Shown: positions 42,101 through 47,865 of the stretch, one piece after another
Numbering within the stretch: the first letter of the stretch is position 1
How the letters are laid out: every line of letters begins with the position of its first letter
Source: Thermococcus sp.
GTDB lineage: Archaea > Methanobacteriota_B > Thermococci > Thermococcales > Thermococcaceae
Assembly (NCBI RefSeq): GCF_026991495.1
Contig: NZ_JALXBJ010000055.1
Span: 1-49,235, forward strand
Length of the DNA stretch: 49,235 bases
Direction: 5' to 3'
The notes under the pieces: generated by a model
Told to the model about the DNA's origin: nothing
Databases searched by the model: none
The model's input: only the letters and a program-made list of their open reading frames with translations
Made by a program: the position numbers and the translations under genes

Positions 42101-43897
42101 CGCATAACCCTCATCCTCGCCGATTCCCGAGATGGCCACGTCGTTGTCGTGGAGGGAGGATGAGGCCTCGAATACCAGTATCCCGTCCGCGCCATCTCCG
42201 GTAACGGCCACCGTGTTCCCGCTGACGGTATCGCTCTCTTCCTCGTAGACGTAGATTCCAATCCCCTGGAAGCCTGAAACGCTCACCCCGTTGTTCCTCA
42301 CGGTGTTGTTCCCACCGTGGCTGAGGTAGATTCCGTGGCGGACGTCCTCGTCCTTTTCGGCTACGATTACCGTGTTCCCATCGACGGTGCAGTTGGTGTA
42401 GCCGTCGACCCAGATCCCGACGTTGGATACCGAGGAGTTGATTACCAGCCCGGTTACCGTCACGTTGTCCGAGTCAACGTATATCACGGGCTTCATGCCC
42501 TCTTCTAAGTAGGAGCCGTCGCCCCTCACAACGGCCCCGGGTCTTCCCTTCAGCGTCAGGGGATGGTCAATCCCGACGCTCTCCTCGTATTCCCCGGGGA
42601 GAACGACAACGGTTCCGTTCTCAGGGGAAGCGTCTATCCCGTCCTGGAGAGGAGTTTCGCTCGGGTTTAGCGTGCCCCCCTCGTACCCCCACCCGCTCTC
42701 GTTGACGTAGACAGTTTCCGCTGGAATGAGCGTCGTTGCGGTGTCGTTTACCCACGTCGTGTTGATGTTTCCGCTGGCGTCCTTCGTGAGGATTCCGATG
42801 GTGTGAGTCTCGCCGGGGGACAGCTCGTCGAGCACCCACTCCCCATCTGAAGTCTCGCCCTGGTACTTTCCGTCTATGTAGACGAGCGCCCCCTCGAAGT
42901 CCTCATCTTTTGGATTGTCCCACGTCCAGTGGATGTAGTCCGTTCCAACCTCGTGGGTGAGGTTTTGGACGGTTCCCGGCGGAGTCGTGTCAACGCAGAA
43001 GTCCACGCTCGCCGAGGCGGTTTCGTCGCCAGCTACAGCGTAAACCACCAGGTGGTTCCCCCTTTCCCCTGCTTCTATGGTGGTGTTGGGGGTGAAGGTG
43101 ACGTTGGGTTGACCGTTGAGGGAGTAGCTCCAGCTGTCAACGGGTTTGTTAGCGGTGACGTTGAGGTATATGGTGGTGGTGTTGTATGTCCTGTTCTCGG
43201 GGGAGATTATCTTCACCTTAAGCCCCTGGCTTTCCCCGGGGGTGTACTCAACCGTTATGTTGTCGAAGTACATGTGGGAGTAATATGCCGAGTAGTCCCA
43301 GCCGCCTATTACTACCTGAAAGCGCGTGGCGTTCTCCATGGTGTTAGTGTAGACCGTCTTCACGAGGTTCCCGCTCTCCCAGTATTCAAAGCGGTCCCTG
43401 TAGATGACTATCCTGAAGGGGACGTAGCTCCTCGGTATCGCCCTGTCCTCGGTTATGCTCTTTCCGGGGTAGCGGTAGGAGATTTTGTCGGAGGGCCAGC
43501 TTACGTAGTGCACAGCAACGAAGCCGTCTGAGTCTGCGTCGAGGATCTTCACGAGCATCTCGGCTGTTCCGGGGTCGGTAAACTTCCAGTCCCCGGACAG
43601 GGTTACAGAGCTCCAGCCGTCTATCTCGATTGGCCTGCTGACCAGCGTCGCGTGGCCGTTGTCCCATCCCTGATGCCCGTAGGTTGTGAACTGCGCCTCG
43701 CCGTTGGCTTCCCTGTAGGAGTTTCCGCTTCCGACAACATCTTCCGTCCACTTTGTCGTGTCCAGGCTGTTGTCGTTGAAGTCATCGTAGAAGACGTAGT
43801 TCCCGTCGGCGGTTGCAACGTGCATAACACCTACAAAGCCAACGTTCAGATAGGAAGCCAGCAGCAGGTAGATAATGAAGATGGACGCCCTTCTCAT
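30116..43897 (-). CDS. Giant multidomain cell-surface protein (4593 residues)
   Basis: Order from the N-terminus: signal peptide (about 1-31); a concanavalin-like domain (32-225, FYDDFNDNSLDTTKW to YFDNITVEY); Ig/Fn3-like region; first right-handed beta-helix (about 400-660); Ig-like domains, including seven consecutive 90-residue units (about 1310-1935); further Ig/Fn3 domains; a second beta-helix (about 2455-3310) interrupted by a jelly-roll-like insert (VEIYVNGRKVVDR...YLRPGENVIAVHV); CARDB-like domains with a calcium-type loop (YDGDGDGNLEAAES); a helical segment (about 3930-4080); a PGF-pre-PGF domain (about 4420-4530, FRVSKEWLKENNVSPEEV...GLSLFAVAKR); a Thr/Pro linker; and a C-terminal helix YYALLGVLLMLIAAYLYRRR. 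ATG 43897 overlaps the preceding gene's stop (ATGA). Likely an adhesin or polysaccharide-binding protein; function inferred. Confidence 0.88.
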   Translation of the reverse strand: MRRASIFIIYLLLASYLNVGFVGVMHVATADGNYVFYDDFNDNSLDTTKWTEDVVGSGNSYREANGEAQFTTYGHQGWDNGHATLVSRPIEIDGWSSVTLSGDWKFTDPGTAEMLVKILDADSDGFVAVHYVSWPSDKISYRYPGKSITEDRAIPRSYVPFRIVIYRDRFEYWESGNLVKTVYTNTMENATRFQVVIGGWDYSAYYSHMYFDNITVEYTPGESQGLKVKIISPENRTYNTTTIYLNVTANKPVDSWSYSLNGQPNVTFTPNTTIEAGERGNHLVVYAVAGDETASASVDFCVDTTPPGTVQNLTHEVGTDYIHWTWDNPKDEDFEGALVYIDGKYQGETSDGEWVLDELSPGETHTIGILTKDASGNINTTWVNDTATTLIPAETVYVNESGWGYEGGTLNPSETPLQDGIDASPENGTVVVLPGEYEESVGIDHPLTLKGRPGAVVRGDGSYLEEGMKPVIYVDSDNVTVTGLVINSSVSNVGIWVDGYTNCTVDGNTVIVAEKDEDVRHGIYLSHGGNNTVRNNGVSVSGFQGIGIYVYEEESDTVSGNTVAVTGDGADGILVFEASSSLHDNDVAISGIGEDEGYALYLYTAGDSSIYDNTLSTNLSEENAWAISVVDEFNGSLSSNLINGVLTDVVCPGNCMLRGVSPGEKPAPPEGYGALGEYLDVSMDSWVYLTFHYDDDELGSLQEDTLRVWLFEEGWTLDGTGGQSLDTGNNLVGANITRSGIVAPLAQVEVDTTPPSLSFVSPTPENGSLIDYSHVVFYLVSNENLSSATLELDGVNHTMAGSGRSWSYETDVPDGSHAFRAYGRDLAGNAGKSGERTFEVDTKGPAYSNVGQNPDGIPPGGSVQIYTLWSDPHLMKAELYSNVTGSWEEMDEAFFEGTEGWSNFSISMDEPGLYCWYIVAIDELGNTNQTPSHCFKVYSPPEITSYSPESPVESYVGDSVTFTLTVNQVVNVTWYVGESEVYREENVLTSSYTNSTAQEGEYSVTAIIENENGSDRVSWTWYVYPGQGFSIGFTEPTPEDGTKLNVRRVTVNVTSSRDLDNAILEWNGVNYTMNGSGRNWWAVMADLGDGAYTFRAYGSADGVVNKTEVRTVEVDATPPVLLNAGQSSSEVLEGENVDVFARWSDSHPGDTLLWSNTTFIDGSFVWEKTPLEIVGGWSNWTINTNEDMAGKTFCWYIVANDTFGNENETEKLCFRVEERLRIVSFSPEAGEVALLDNESAVFSVTLNQRANVTWFINGSVVMEDEGDSSTYTNSSLIPGLWNVSVTASNGNGEVGRWWLMKVEKADTTPPGLWFLPPTPENGSYINSSRVIINVTASENLRQVILELDGRNFTMSGSGREWEYECTLTDGAHTFVVYGEDMAGNWGGGEERTFTIDTVPPRARFEAPTPTDGNVTGNDVVTFKLLSDEELADATLYLDGRAHPMSGEGTEWTLELNLPEGEHSFQATFHDLAGNSNRTKERTFTVDTTPPALAFVPPTPENGSLLGTPTITVNVSSSENLTSAVLEIDGREVPMIGGGRDWSLTLNVSDGEHEFRVYGYDRAGNLGKSEMRSFTVDTVPPVIDLVEPTPEGGSVLNRSSVTFSISSSEPLRAAVLVLDGEEHPMAGSGEAWSVTLQVADGHHEFYVIGTDFAGNDGTSERRSFTVDTTAPSIEFISPTPRNGSLLNTHSVVVSIAADEDLEEAVLELDGVNHTMRGMGRSWYLALTLPDGRHRIRVYGTDTVGNMGASGWLILTVDTTPPEAIFITPTPENGSTTSSSQVKFRLGANEELSAATLYLDGIGYPMTKHNSYWAITLTVADGEHAFYAEVRDKAGNTGLTEVRDFTVDSRPPLLSFVPPTPENGSLVGFRWLWIAVNSNENLSTAVLEFDGQNHTMMGEGTHWQINILASSDGRHSFRAYGTDKAGNTGASEPRVIEIDSTPPSVKESLVNLTVTSRRGELVYAKAERGRVAGVLLNVTEEHPGWYEVDFNPDANTPQEGWYRLSAGSYGNGRPFFIEFNTSEVGYVIYYIVVSDSLGNWGYSSYFFLTIEDTTPPAEITQFGANVFSGGAELWWINPTDDDFNHTELWINGTVIGNFTGEPGSVGSYVAYLSPGKTYNISVVPVDRYGNRGSATWKLVSVPYPSLSSAHYSRPTPENGTVLPANTGSITVRVSSEEELGSCRIVWDGVAYPAKVKEEWITYLDERGKKHSKLIYTCGKTFSGHLNGNHSFSAIVSDGYGHWRILEERQVTVAWPCFEGCALEITSPEPEGNVMSLLMPINFTMNTNAPPVGYELVIEAIGYDAGIFPNVTYSWDGDKLSLRGSYLLDLRPFIKELKKVGEKGEPLDVLLIAKGPCGGSLSAETAFRVCSGNERPRLKVELREEVRPGEALVPVVNVEDPNGNLEGVYISINGGPYVRYESGMDISGSLVPYTTNVVRIKAVDSCGAATVETFRIAVEGPPVRGDWVVNGTQACAGKEYTVNGSLLVTGSGSLKLRGCKIHVLGGKVEVNGTLNALEGSLIDGSSLDLFGSGGTLQIQDSELRGFSGGAFGGTASFTGSHLVGNFNFSSSAVSIEESDVEGGVIASGSLSVSGSVFHGGKGLEYIRPYWNSPGTLSIVNSTFRNNERGLSFAGTFLGMTWNVKNLLVENNRYCGLYLEETSGQYSQQTLMNLTVRHNGIGVCVRGGGMRLENSAVYSNGERNFDLDLGGGWFFLADSVVSGSRYAFIARNVGGIEIWDTNVSGSVSPYPTYFILHVGSGKRATVTDGKAGDFYAYVNGELLLKGYTVEKGRIEVRANGTLRVEDTDGIPATSPADRDASVLGNVTVEGLANSSITILNSKLENSHVGTISPDALIRGCLVNGGGLGLSTTLGWSRRNTEILEELIGNDSTWFYSTGEPPEDWIYTASGEGMSSGEEPFYADSYKSHFTTGTEVGQFTDLYLKKVVTLERLPVQAWLNYYAVSGVEIYVNGRKVVDRLDHEAQLSFTYGWGGGGITAHPLMELVDVAGYLRPGENVIAVHVRSPNRYPYLNLGAFKATLVVVEGMAGLTDSVVNGRVSGGSARLIIARDRINGNVSFSAYSRVRISDSAVHGSVKASGGLEVMRSNITGDGKGRGIWADGIFSIIINESSIEGFGEGTHLNPMGSSGSLEVYSSSIDNNGIGLWVYNSTVEVRENYFMRNGRGMVLDKANGSVHNNLIAGNGAGIEINAYGGGVLYVDHNTITGGGTGVSFLYGDGERVMLSNNLIQDNGVGILFNGSASVAMENNSFINARGIHVIWNPSPMSMENTDWGGHVPVKVENHPSGVMYTASGGESENYDILCDIGSLSPGNTVETGSDWGSSLLGAFLAVYPSEEGVVKGVVTLAGSARSKSPIVKVNYTLVYNGTEKLIGSATPGTYEYGDFITFDTVAENLTGVGFFRFTAQNAEGTKVSAVKRVYFGNAEVKIEDFSVSHPTAVYVYRRDPNYYGTAMPYDERFANVTVTLRNTGDLMGVVKIELVLPGYIERHTGRVSMLVAVPAGMSGKFHALIPITVYDPLKMKWDPMPDELPANHRIPMRIRVYDTDGVLRDEKRTEISFDLGPVFKIVSYDATVYPRSWCQHNRNKCHVKNYGLNSYTYDGDGDGNLEAAESHHFNLVIKNVGDEAVYLKSLNVRDCIPEPDPYYNNKILKQNSVTLLGGSDATFMADVWSKNLTRLTRPGEKRWVYGAWMPWWFDDPPRFVPPVNFSGSYLNTVYVIYRPVENGQPYGGYYTTFPINYKKTPVKALNKTFVPFTEMVGPVQVDVLGINGNKTYLRLKNTNDNVYYSYYAEGDYDMSPEGYVWYHSIPPGFEFRAIADHSREPGTVIPHYRVTVGVEYSLLFNELQLVAIGAEGALKVNDIDVPLEAIVMGIVKASLKITNIVENLDFPDDKTIEEYSKSSSAPQVNSMLLNDNTTVVPLTLDDFARWEKEYGMTKGYYYNLTHFSDIPMDAKIAVLTKLAKAIATDDDLQILLLETVLEVADNDVANEIYKAVKTAQNGGPSAQDEVNAGLDEIKKQVKKQLVKYLKEQIKKQKSFQELDPEEQEKALKKSGKSIAAALDTFEKMGEWAFYNVYAVLTQPTPLSIQVLDPPANYTVEAKKMDTAIILGGESGSLDGWGNVSMTFGEPDVYRAEYVVPTPATKVGPLFNGTFERMKLEISGHGNGTIEGSLRMEIRPDPRNASMVFALFRNERFARAFIASYMAKIDSFSSEIENGTIFITAAGELAALPEDREIGISMNVGRLLTNATIVRKGHYRGAVELKPAFGIDPSKVQTSVGGNVKTLTGRTKDGDLVVISSENGTSEPPEITVNPTALYAGGAISVRTSRPCPVEWSLANLSGSGLIVGTEGLKPGNYTLTVRCPYGNTSVEKSLSVRLLPRPVVKRKASGEIVSSEGNGWIRVITSTDLYRVYFLPVGPVEGMLAVYEKPGKIEGYIVYALFNVSHPANWSIKNVTLRFRVSKEWLKENNVSPEEVLLLRYSGEWGEFKPLMEGEDLRYVYYKVSVPGLSLFAVAKRSSTRPPGTNGTTETTTTPSPTETQGTSTTEPPTGPGTAGGVNWPYYALLGVLLMLIAAYLYRRR
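38090..39975 (-). repeat. Seven tandem 270-base repeats in the giant gene
   Basis: The minus strand encodes seven consecutive units of 90 residues, each starting [PS]PTPENGS or a variant (TPTDG, TPEGG, TPRNG) and ending [FV]TVDTTPP. The conserved DNA core (plus strand CCGTTCTCCGGGGTCGG-like) recurs near 38310, 38582, 38850, 39122, 39393, 39663 and 39932, a spacing of 268-272 bases. Divergent single copies also occur near 37440, 40790 and 41600. Each unit has the look of an Ig-like fold with the inner motif LELDGxxHxMxGxGRxW and the late motif DxAGNxG. Confidence 0.85.
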
Positions 43898-44751
43898 TTC
43901 CGCCTCCTCCAAAAGGTCGCTGTAATGATTGAGATGAGCAGCGTGATTCCAGGGCCGCAGATTCCCTTGCCTGATGAAGCGCTGCCCGTTTCAGAAACCG
44001 TCGCTGGGCTGGTTGGGCTGGATGAGATCGCGGTGGTCTCGTTTGAACTGTCGGTGGTTGTCGTGGTCGTTTCGCCGGGATTGCTTGTGGTGACCGGCTC
44101 GTAGCTCACACCTATGTCATCGAAATAGACGTGGGAAACCAAGGGCGAGGCGTCCCATCCCCCTATCGTGAGCCTTATCCTTTCAGCTTTTCCCATGCAG
44201 TCCGTTTGAACCGTCGTCACAAGCTTCCCGCTCTCCCAGAACTCGAAGCGGCCGGGGTATACAACAAGCTTGAAGGGAACGTAATGCTTTGGTATCTCCC
44301 GAGGCTCGCTCTTTGAGGTGTTGCCGTACTTGTAGGTTATCTTCAGCCCGTTCCAGCTCACGTAGTGGACCCAGAGGTGCTGCCCTTTTGCCGGGCCATC
44401 GATGCCCATGACCATCTCCGCGGTGTGCGGGTCGGTAAACTTCCACCGCCCGGAGATCGTTATGGACTTCCAGCTCCCGAGCTCTATCCACCTGCTCACG
44501 AGGGCAGAATGGCCCTTTTCCCACCCTCCATGCCCGAATATAACGAACTCTGCCTCGCCGTTTTCTCCCCTGTAGGAGTTCCCGCTACCAACAACGTCTT
44601 CAATCCATTTCGTTGTGTCGAGGCCCTTGTCGTTGAAATCGTCATAAAAAACGAAATTTTCGGCACTCACAGGCCTGTAAAAACCAATGAGACCCATGTT
44701 TAGGCAAGAGCCTAAGAGAAGGTATACCAACAGCAGGGTCGCCCGTTTCAT
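43894..44751 (-). CDS. Secreted concanavalin-like protein with CGP-CTERM sorting tail
   Basis: A 285-residue protein. The signal peptide (MKRATLLLVYLLLGSCLNMGLIG...) and the domain FVFYDDFNDKGLDTTKWIED to VYFDDIGVSYEP closely match the first 225 residues of the giant protein that follows, including the signal itself, so one arose by duplication of the other. A Thr/Ser-rich linker leads to ICGPGITLLISIITATFWRRRK, the CGP-CTERM tripartite tail (CGPG, hydrophobic helix, basic end) typical of Thermococcales secreted proteins and thought to be cleaved and lipid-modified. The ATG at 44751 follows GGGGGCGGG. The stop overlaps the giant gene's ATG, so both are made together. Confidence 0.88.
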   Translation of the reverse strand: MKRATLLLVYLLLGSCLNMGLIGFYRPVSAENFVFYDDFNDKGLDTTKWIEDVVGSGNSYRGENGEAEFVIFGHGGWEKGHSALVSRWIELGSWKSITISGRWKFTDPHTAEMVMGIDGPAKGQHLWVHYVSWNGLKITYKYGNTSKSEPREIPKHYVPFKLVVYPGRFEFWESGKLVTTVQTDCMGKAERIRLTIGGWDASPLVSHVYFDDIGVSYEPVTTSNPGETTTTTTDSSNETTAISSSPTSPATVSETGSASSGKGICGPGITLLISIITATFWRRRK

Positions 44752-44861
44752 GGTCCCGCCCCCCTTCAAGAAGAGCCCGGGCGTGGGGGCGCAAGCTTTA
44801 GAGAGCCCAGCTCCCCAGTCCCTGACCCTTCTCCTCAGCATTGGAATAACATATTGGTATA

Positions 44862-44907
44862 TTCCCTTCGAAGTATAATAGGGTTTCGGCGAATATTTTA
44901 TAACAAA
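44862..44907 (-). promoter_or_regulatory. Promoter region of the surface-protein operon
   Basis: On the minus strand two candidate TATA elements occur: GTTATAAAATATTC (about 44893-44906) and, after a CCGAAACC BRE-like stretch, CTATTATACTTCG (about 44871-44883). The second has the better BRE. Either leaves a leader of about 90-130 bases before the ATG at 44751, long for this genome. Bases 44908-44976 hold T-rich runs on the minus strand that fit termination of the gene upstream. Confidence 0.5.
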
Positions 44908-44976
44908 AAGACGCACATCGGGCGTTTACTACCCACCCCTGCCCAAAAATGACCTCATTTCTTAGAAAAATTTACA

Positions 44977-45270
44977 TCATTCTTCAAAGAGTGGTATTCC
45001 CGGCTTCCGGAACTGCTCGTCCAGATCCTCCCTCCTCGTTCTGACCCTCTCGTAGAGCGCCTTCACTTCGCCGTCCTCAGGATACCTCTCCCTCAGCACG
45101 GTGAGGACTCCCTCAAGGAAGCCCAAGATCGAGACCGCGATGAAATCCTCGCCCCTCTTCGCTTCGAGCCCCTCGTTCATTCTGACGAAAGATTCTACCC
45201 TCTCGACAAGCCTCTCCTCGCCAAGCCTTTTGAGGAGGGCCTTTATCTCATTCACCTCGGGAACCTCCAT
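44977..45270 (-). CDS. Hypothetical helical protein
   Basis: A 97-residue, highly charged, mostly helical protein (NEIKALLKRLGEERLVERVESFVRMNEGLE, SILGFLEGVLTVLRERYPEDGEVKALYERVRTRREDLDEQF) with no signal peptide or membrane segment. I do not recognise the family. The ATG follows a GGGTGGGAAG-like ribosome-binding site, and the gene starts 11 bases after the tatD stop, so the two are probably co-transcribed. Confidence 0.65.
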   Translation of the reverse strand: MEVPEVNEIKALLKRLGEERLVERVESFVRMNEGLEAKRGEDFIAVSILGFLEGVLTVLRERYPEDGEVKALYERVRTRREDLDEQFRKPGIPLFEE

Positions 45271-45281
45271 CTTCCCACCCC

Positions 45282-46040
45282 CTAAACCTTCAGCGAGAAG
45301 AACCTTATCGCGTTTTCCTCGGTCTTCTTCTCGACTTCCTCAAAGTCCAGGCCTTTAACCTTTGCCACCTCTTCTATGGCCACCCTAACGTTGCAGGGGA
45401 CGTTGCGCTGGCCTTTAAAGGGGCTCATGTACGGGGAATCGGTCTCCACGAGGATCTCTTCGGGTTCAAGGACTTTAACGGCTTCCCTGACCTCGGGAAT
45501 GAAGACTATTCCGGTGTTTATCCCGATTGGATGCCCGTTCTCGGCTATCTCCCGGGCCAAATCAGCGCTCCCGGCGAAGGAGTGGAAGTAGGCTCTAACG
45601 CCGGCCCGCTGGACGAGCTCGAAGGCTTCTTTTTCGGCCTCCCTCGCGTGGATCACAACCGGCAGTTTCAGTTCAATGGCGAGGTCGAGGAAATGCTGGA
45701 AGATCTCCCTCTGGTTCTTCCTCCCCCTCTCGTTCTCGGCGTAGTGGTAGTCGAGGCCTATCTCCCCTATTGCAACTATCTCGTCCCTGTGCTCAAGGAT
45801 GAAGGCCTCGACTTTTCCGACCTTCTCCCAGTTGCCCCTCCTCGCCTCGTTTGGATGGTAGCCGAGCGTTGGAAAGACGAAGCCGAAATATGGCTTGAGG
45901 AGCTCCCAGCTCTTCCAGACGTGGGCTTTCCTGTATTCGGTTATCGAATCAACCACCGCCCTCAGCTTCCCCCTGCACTCTTCGATCACCCCGGGGGCTT
46001 CCTTCTTGTAAAATTCGAAGTGAGCGTGCGCGTCTATCAT
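45282..46040 (-). CDS. TatD-family metal-dependent hydrolase
   Basis: A 252-residue (beta/alpha)8-barrel hydrolase. Expected metal ligands are His-5 and His-7 (MIDAHAHFEF), the Glu of VAIGEIGLDYHY, the His of PVVIHAREAE, the His of AYFHSFAGS and the Asp of LVETDSPYMSPF. TatD proteins act as 3'-5' exonucleases or DNases in repair and RNA/DNA turnover; the archaeal function is less certain. Length is typical. The ATG at 46040 follows AGGGAGAG. It is transcribed divergently from the ferritin-like/DUF835 gene and probably together with the small helical gene downstream. Confidence 0.9.
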   Translation of the reverse strand: MIDAHAHFEFYKKEAPGVIEECRGKLRAVVDSITEYRKAHVWKSWELLKPYFGFVFPTLGYHPNEARRGNWEKVGKVEAFILEHRDEIVAIGEIGLDYHYAENERGRKNQREIFQHFLDLAIELKLPVVIHAREAEKEAFELVQRAGVRAYFHSFAGSADLAREIAENGHPIGINTGIVFIPEVREAVKVLEPEEILVETDSPYMSPFKGQRNVPCNVRVAIEEVAKVKGLDFEEVEKKTEENAIRFFSLKV

Positions 46041-46116
46041 TTCTCTCCCTGAGTAATGACCAAGATTCCATAGAAAAGCTTTTCTGAGGTTTGATCATAT
46101 CTAACCTTGATGCACC

Positions 46117-47079
46117 ATGCCCCCCATTTCACCCGAGCTCAGGGATTACATGAACAGGATAATTGAAACGCTGCGCGATAAGCCCGTTAAGGAAATCCTG
46201 AGCTATGCAATCTTCAACGAGCAGGAGGAGGCTGAATATTACAGAAAGTTAGCACGTCACACCCCGCGGGAGAGCGTCAAGGCCCTCTTCCTTCAGATGG
46301 CCGACGAGAGCGCTGAGCACTACAAGAGGCTCTACGAGCTGTTCAAAAAGCTCTATCCCAACGAGGAGCCCGTCGAGGTTGAGGCGCCACCTGTGGAGGT
46401 CGCGCCCTTTTACCCCAAGTTTGAGAGCGTGGACGACTACCTTGAGGCCTTAGAGTACTGCATGAAGAGCGAGCTGTTTGCCAAGGACACCTATGAGATA
46501 CTCTCGCAGAGGGCCTCCAGCGAAGACGCAAGGATCGTGTTCGTCCAGCTCTCCAACATGGAGAAGGAGCACTACATGAGGATTAAGAAGGCCTACGACC
46601 TGCTCGCGGAGTTCAGGGACAGGAGAACCCTGCCCGAGAACCTAGAACCTGGTGCATACCTCTTCCCAGATAAGGTCAAGGCCCGCTACGTCCTCCTCGA
46701 CCTAATTGCCAATGCAAAGGACATCTACGTCTTCAGCAGGGATCCCCCGAAAAAGCTCAGGGAGTGGTTCAAGAGGGGAGACATAAACTTTGCCTGGATC
46801 AGTACGGCCCCCGTCAAGGGCTCCATAACGCCAAAGATGCTCATTGAGTCGGGCACTGGCATGTGCGAGCTTTTGAAGAAGGGAAACGTTGTCCTGCTCG
46901 TCGAGAACTTTGAGGTAGTGGCAATGAGCGTCGGCTTCAAGAAGGCCTTTGAGTGCGTCTCCATGCTCCGGGACGCGGCCATAATGTACGGTTCATACCT
47001 CCTCGTCCACGCAAACAGGCCCGCCATGAGCGAGAGGGAGTGGGCGGTTTTAGAGGCGGAGTTCGAGGTCATAGGTTAG
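46117..47079 (+). CDS. Ferritin-like (rubrerythrin-type) protein fused to DUF835
   Basis: A 320-residue two-part protein. Residues 20-165 form a four-helix ferritin-like bundle with two carboxylate helices pairs: EQEEAEYYRKLA and ADESAEHYKRL (ExxH at 64-68 region), then KSELFAKDTYEIL and NMEKEHYMRIKK (ExxH 149-152), the rubrerythrin diiron pattern. There is no rubredoxin domain. Residues about 178-320 (PGAYLFPDKVKARYVLLDL, IYVFSRDPPKKLREWF, VVLLVENFEVVAMSVGF, LLVHANRPAMSEREWAVLEAEFEVI) match DUF835, an archaeal signalling-type domain common in Thermococcales. A TATA-like stretch about 20 bases upstream and no ribosome-binding site suggest a leaderless mRNA. A redox or peroxide sensor is a reasonable guess. 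Confidence 0.8.
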   Translation: MPPISPELRDYMNRIIETLRDKPVKEILSYAIFNEQEEAEYYRKLARHTPRESVKALFLQMADESAEHYKRLYELFKKLYPNEEPVEVEAPPVEVAPFYPKFESVDDYLEALEYCMKSELFAKDTYEILSQRASSEDARIVFVQLSNMEKEHYMRIKKAYDLLAEFRDRRTLPENLEPGAYLFPDKVKARYVLLDLIANAKDIYVFSRDPPKKLREWFKRGDINFAWISTAPVKGSITPKMLIESGTGMCELLKKGNVVLLVENFEVVAMSVGFKKAFECVSMLRDAAIMYGSYLLVHANRPAMSEREWAVLEAEFEVIG

Positions 47080-47323
47080 TCCTCTTTCTCGTCTCCCAGA
47101 TCACCCTGCCGTTCCGCCTCATAACCTTCAGAATCCTGTGGTAGGGGATCTGGGTCTCCCCCAGGAAGAAGTAGCCGTGGCCGAGCTCTATCTCCTTCAC
47201 CGGGATCCTCTTAACCCCCCCGTAGGAGCCGCGGTGTTCAATGACGACGTAGTAGTCAGCCTCGTCCTCATTGGGGTCATACTTGATCTTCGACAGAACC
47301 TCCTTGACGGAGCCCTTCCTCAT
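47069..47323 (-). CDS. UPF0248/MJ1316-domain protein
   Basis: An 84-residue protein, MRKGSVKEVLSKIKYDPNED followed by YYVVIEHRGSYGGVKRIPVKEI and GETQIPYHRILKVMRRNGRVIWE. This is the DUF504/UPF0248 family, named in Pfam after MJ1316 and proposed to recognise RNA cyclic-phosphate ends. Length and the HR-G and IPYHRI motifs are typical. The ATG at 47323 follows GGGTGG. The 3' end overlaps that of the convergent ferritin-like gene by 11 bases. Confidence 0.88.
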   Translation of the reverse strand: MRKGSVKEVLSKIKYDPNEDEADYYVVIEHRGSYGGVKRIPVKEIELGHGYFFLGETQIPYHRILKVMRRNGRVIWETRKRTNL

Positions 47324-47379
47324 GGGACCACCCTTCACTAAAATTTTGAAAACCGCCGAAAACCAAAAAGAAGGCAAAG

Positions 47380-47577
47380 TCACTCAAGGACTTCGAGTAT
47401 CTTGGCCTTGATGATGCCCTTGCCGCCTGTCGGCTCCACCAGAGTAGCACCGCAGACGAGGCAGCGGACGGTCGTGGAGGGGTGGCTGAAGACTATCTGC
47501 TCGTTGCCGCAGTCGATGCACTTCACCTTGATGAACCTGCTCTTGGGCATGGGTATGAGGTTCTTTGGAAGGGCCAA
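47380..47577 (-). CDS. rps27e: 30S ribosomal protein S27e (eS27)
   Basis: A 65-residue zinc-ribbon ribosomal protein: [24 protein letters not shown] (two CxxC pairs), ending [15 protein letters not shown], as in all archaeal eS27. The start is TTG 47577, preceded by GGAGGTG; the next in-frame ATG would remove the conserved N-terminus MALPKNLIP. It lies three bases after the eL42 gene, forming the classic eL42-eS27 pair. A T-rich run (TTCTTTTTGGTTTTC on the minus strand) follows as terminator. Confidence 0.96.
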   Translation of the reverse strand: MALPKNLIPMPKSRFIKVKCIDCGNEQIVFSHPSTTVRCLVCGATLVEPTGGKGIIKAKILEVLE

Positions 47578-47580
47578 CCT

Positions 47581-47865
47581 TCACACCTCCACCAGCTCAA
47601 ACTTCTTCACGCGGAAGCCCTTTCCCCTCGTGTGGGCCCTGCCGCAAACCGTACAGCGGAAGCGGAGGTCGAGCTTCTTCACCGGCTTCTCCCTTCCGGC
47701 CGGGTTCGGCCTCGGGAAGCCGCGGTAGCCCTTCATGATCCTGCGGAATCTCCTCTGGCCCTGACTCAGCTCACTCCTCGGCCTCTTCTTGACCTTCTCG
47801 ACCTTGTGGATGGTGTGCTTCTTGCAGTACGGACAGTAAGTCCTTATCTGCTTTGGGTACTTCAT
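47581..47865 (-). CDS. rpl44e: 50S ribosomal protein L44e (eL42)
   Basis: A 94-residue zinc-binding protein of the large subunit E site: [22 protein letters not shown], then the basic stretch [20 protein letters not shown], then [27 protein letters not shown]. Four cysteines in two CxxC pairs hold zinc. The ATG follows CCGGAGGTGGGAGA. It is the first gene of the eL42-eS27 pair, with a promoter inside the 3' end of the upstream zinc-ribbon gene and a leader of about 65 bases. Confidence 0.97.
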   Translation of the reverse strand: MKYPKQIRTYCPYCKKHTIHKVEKVKKRPRSELSQGQRRFRRIMKGYRGFPRPNPAGREKPVKKLDLRFRCTVCGRAHTRGKGFRVKKFELVEV

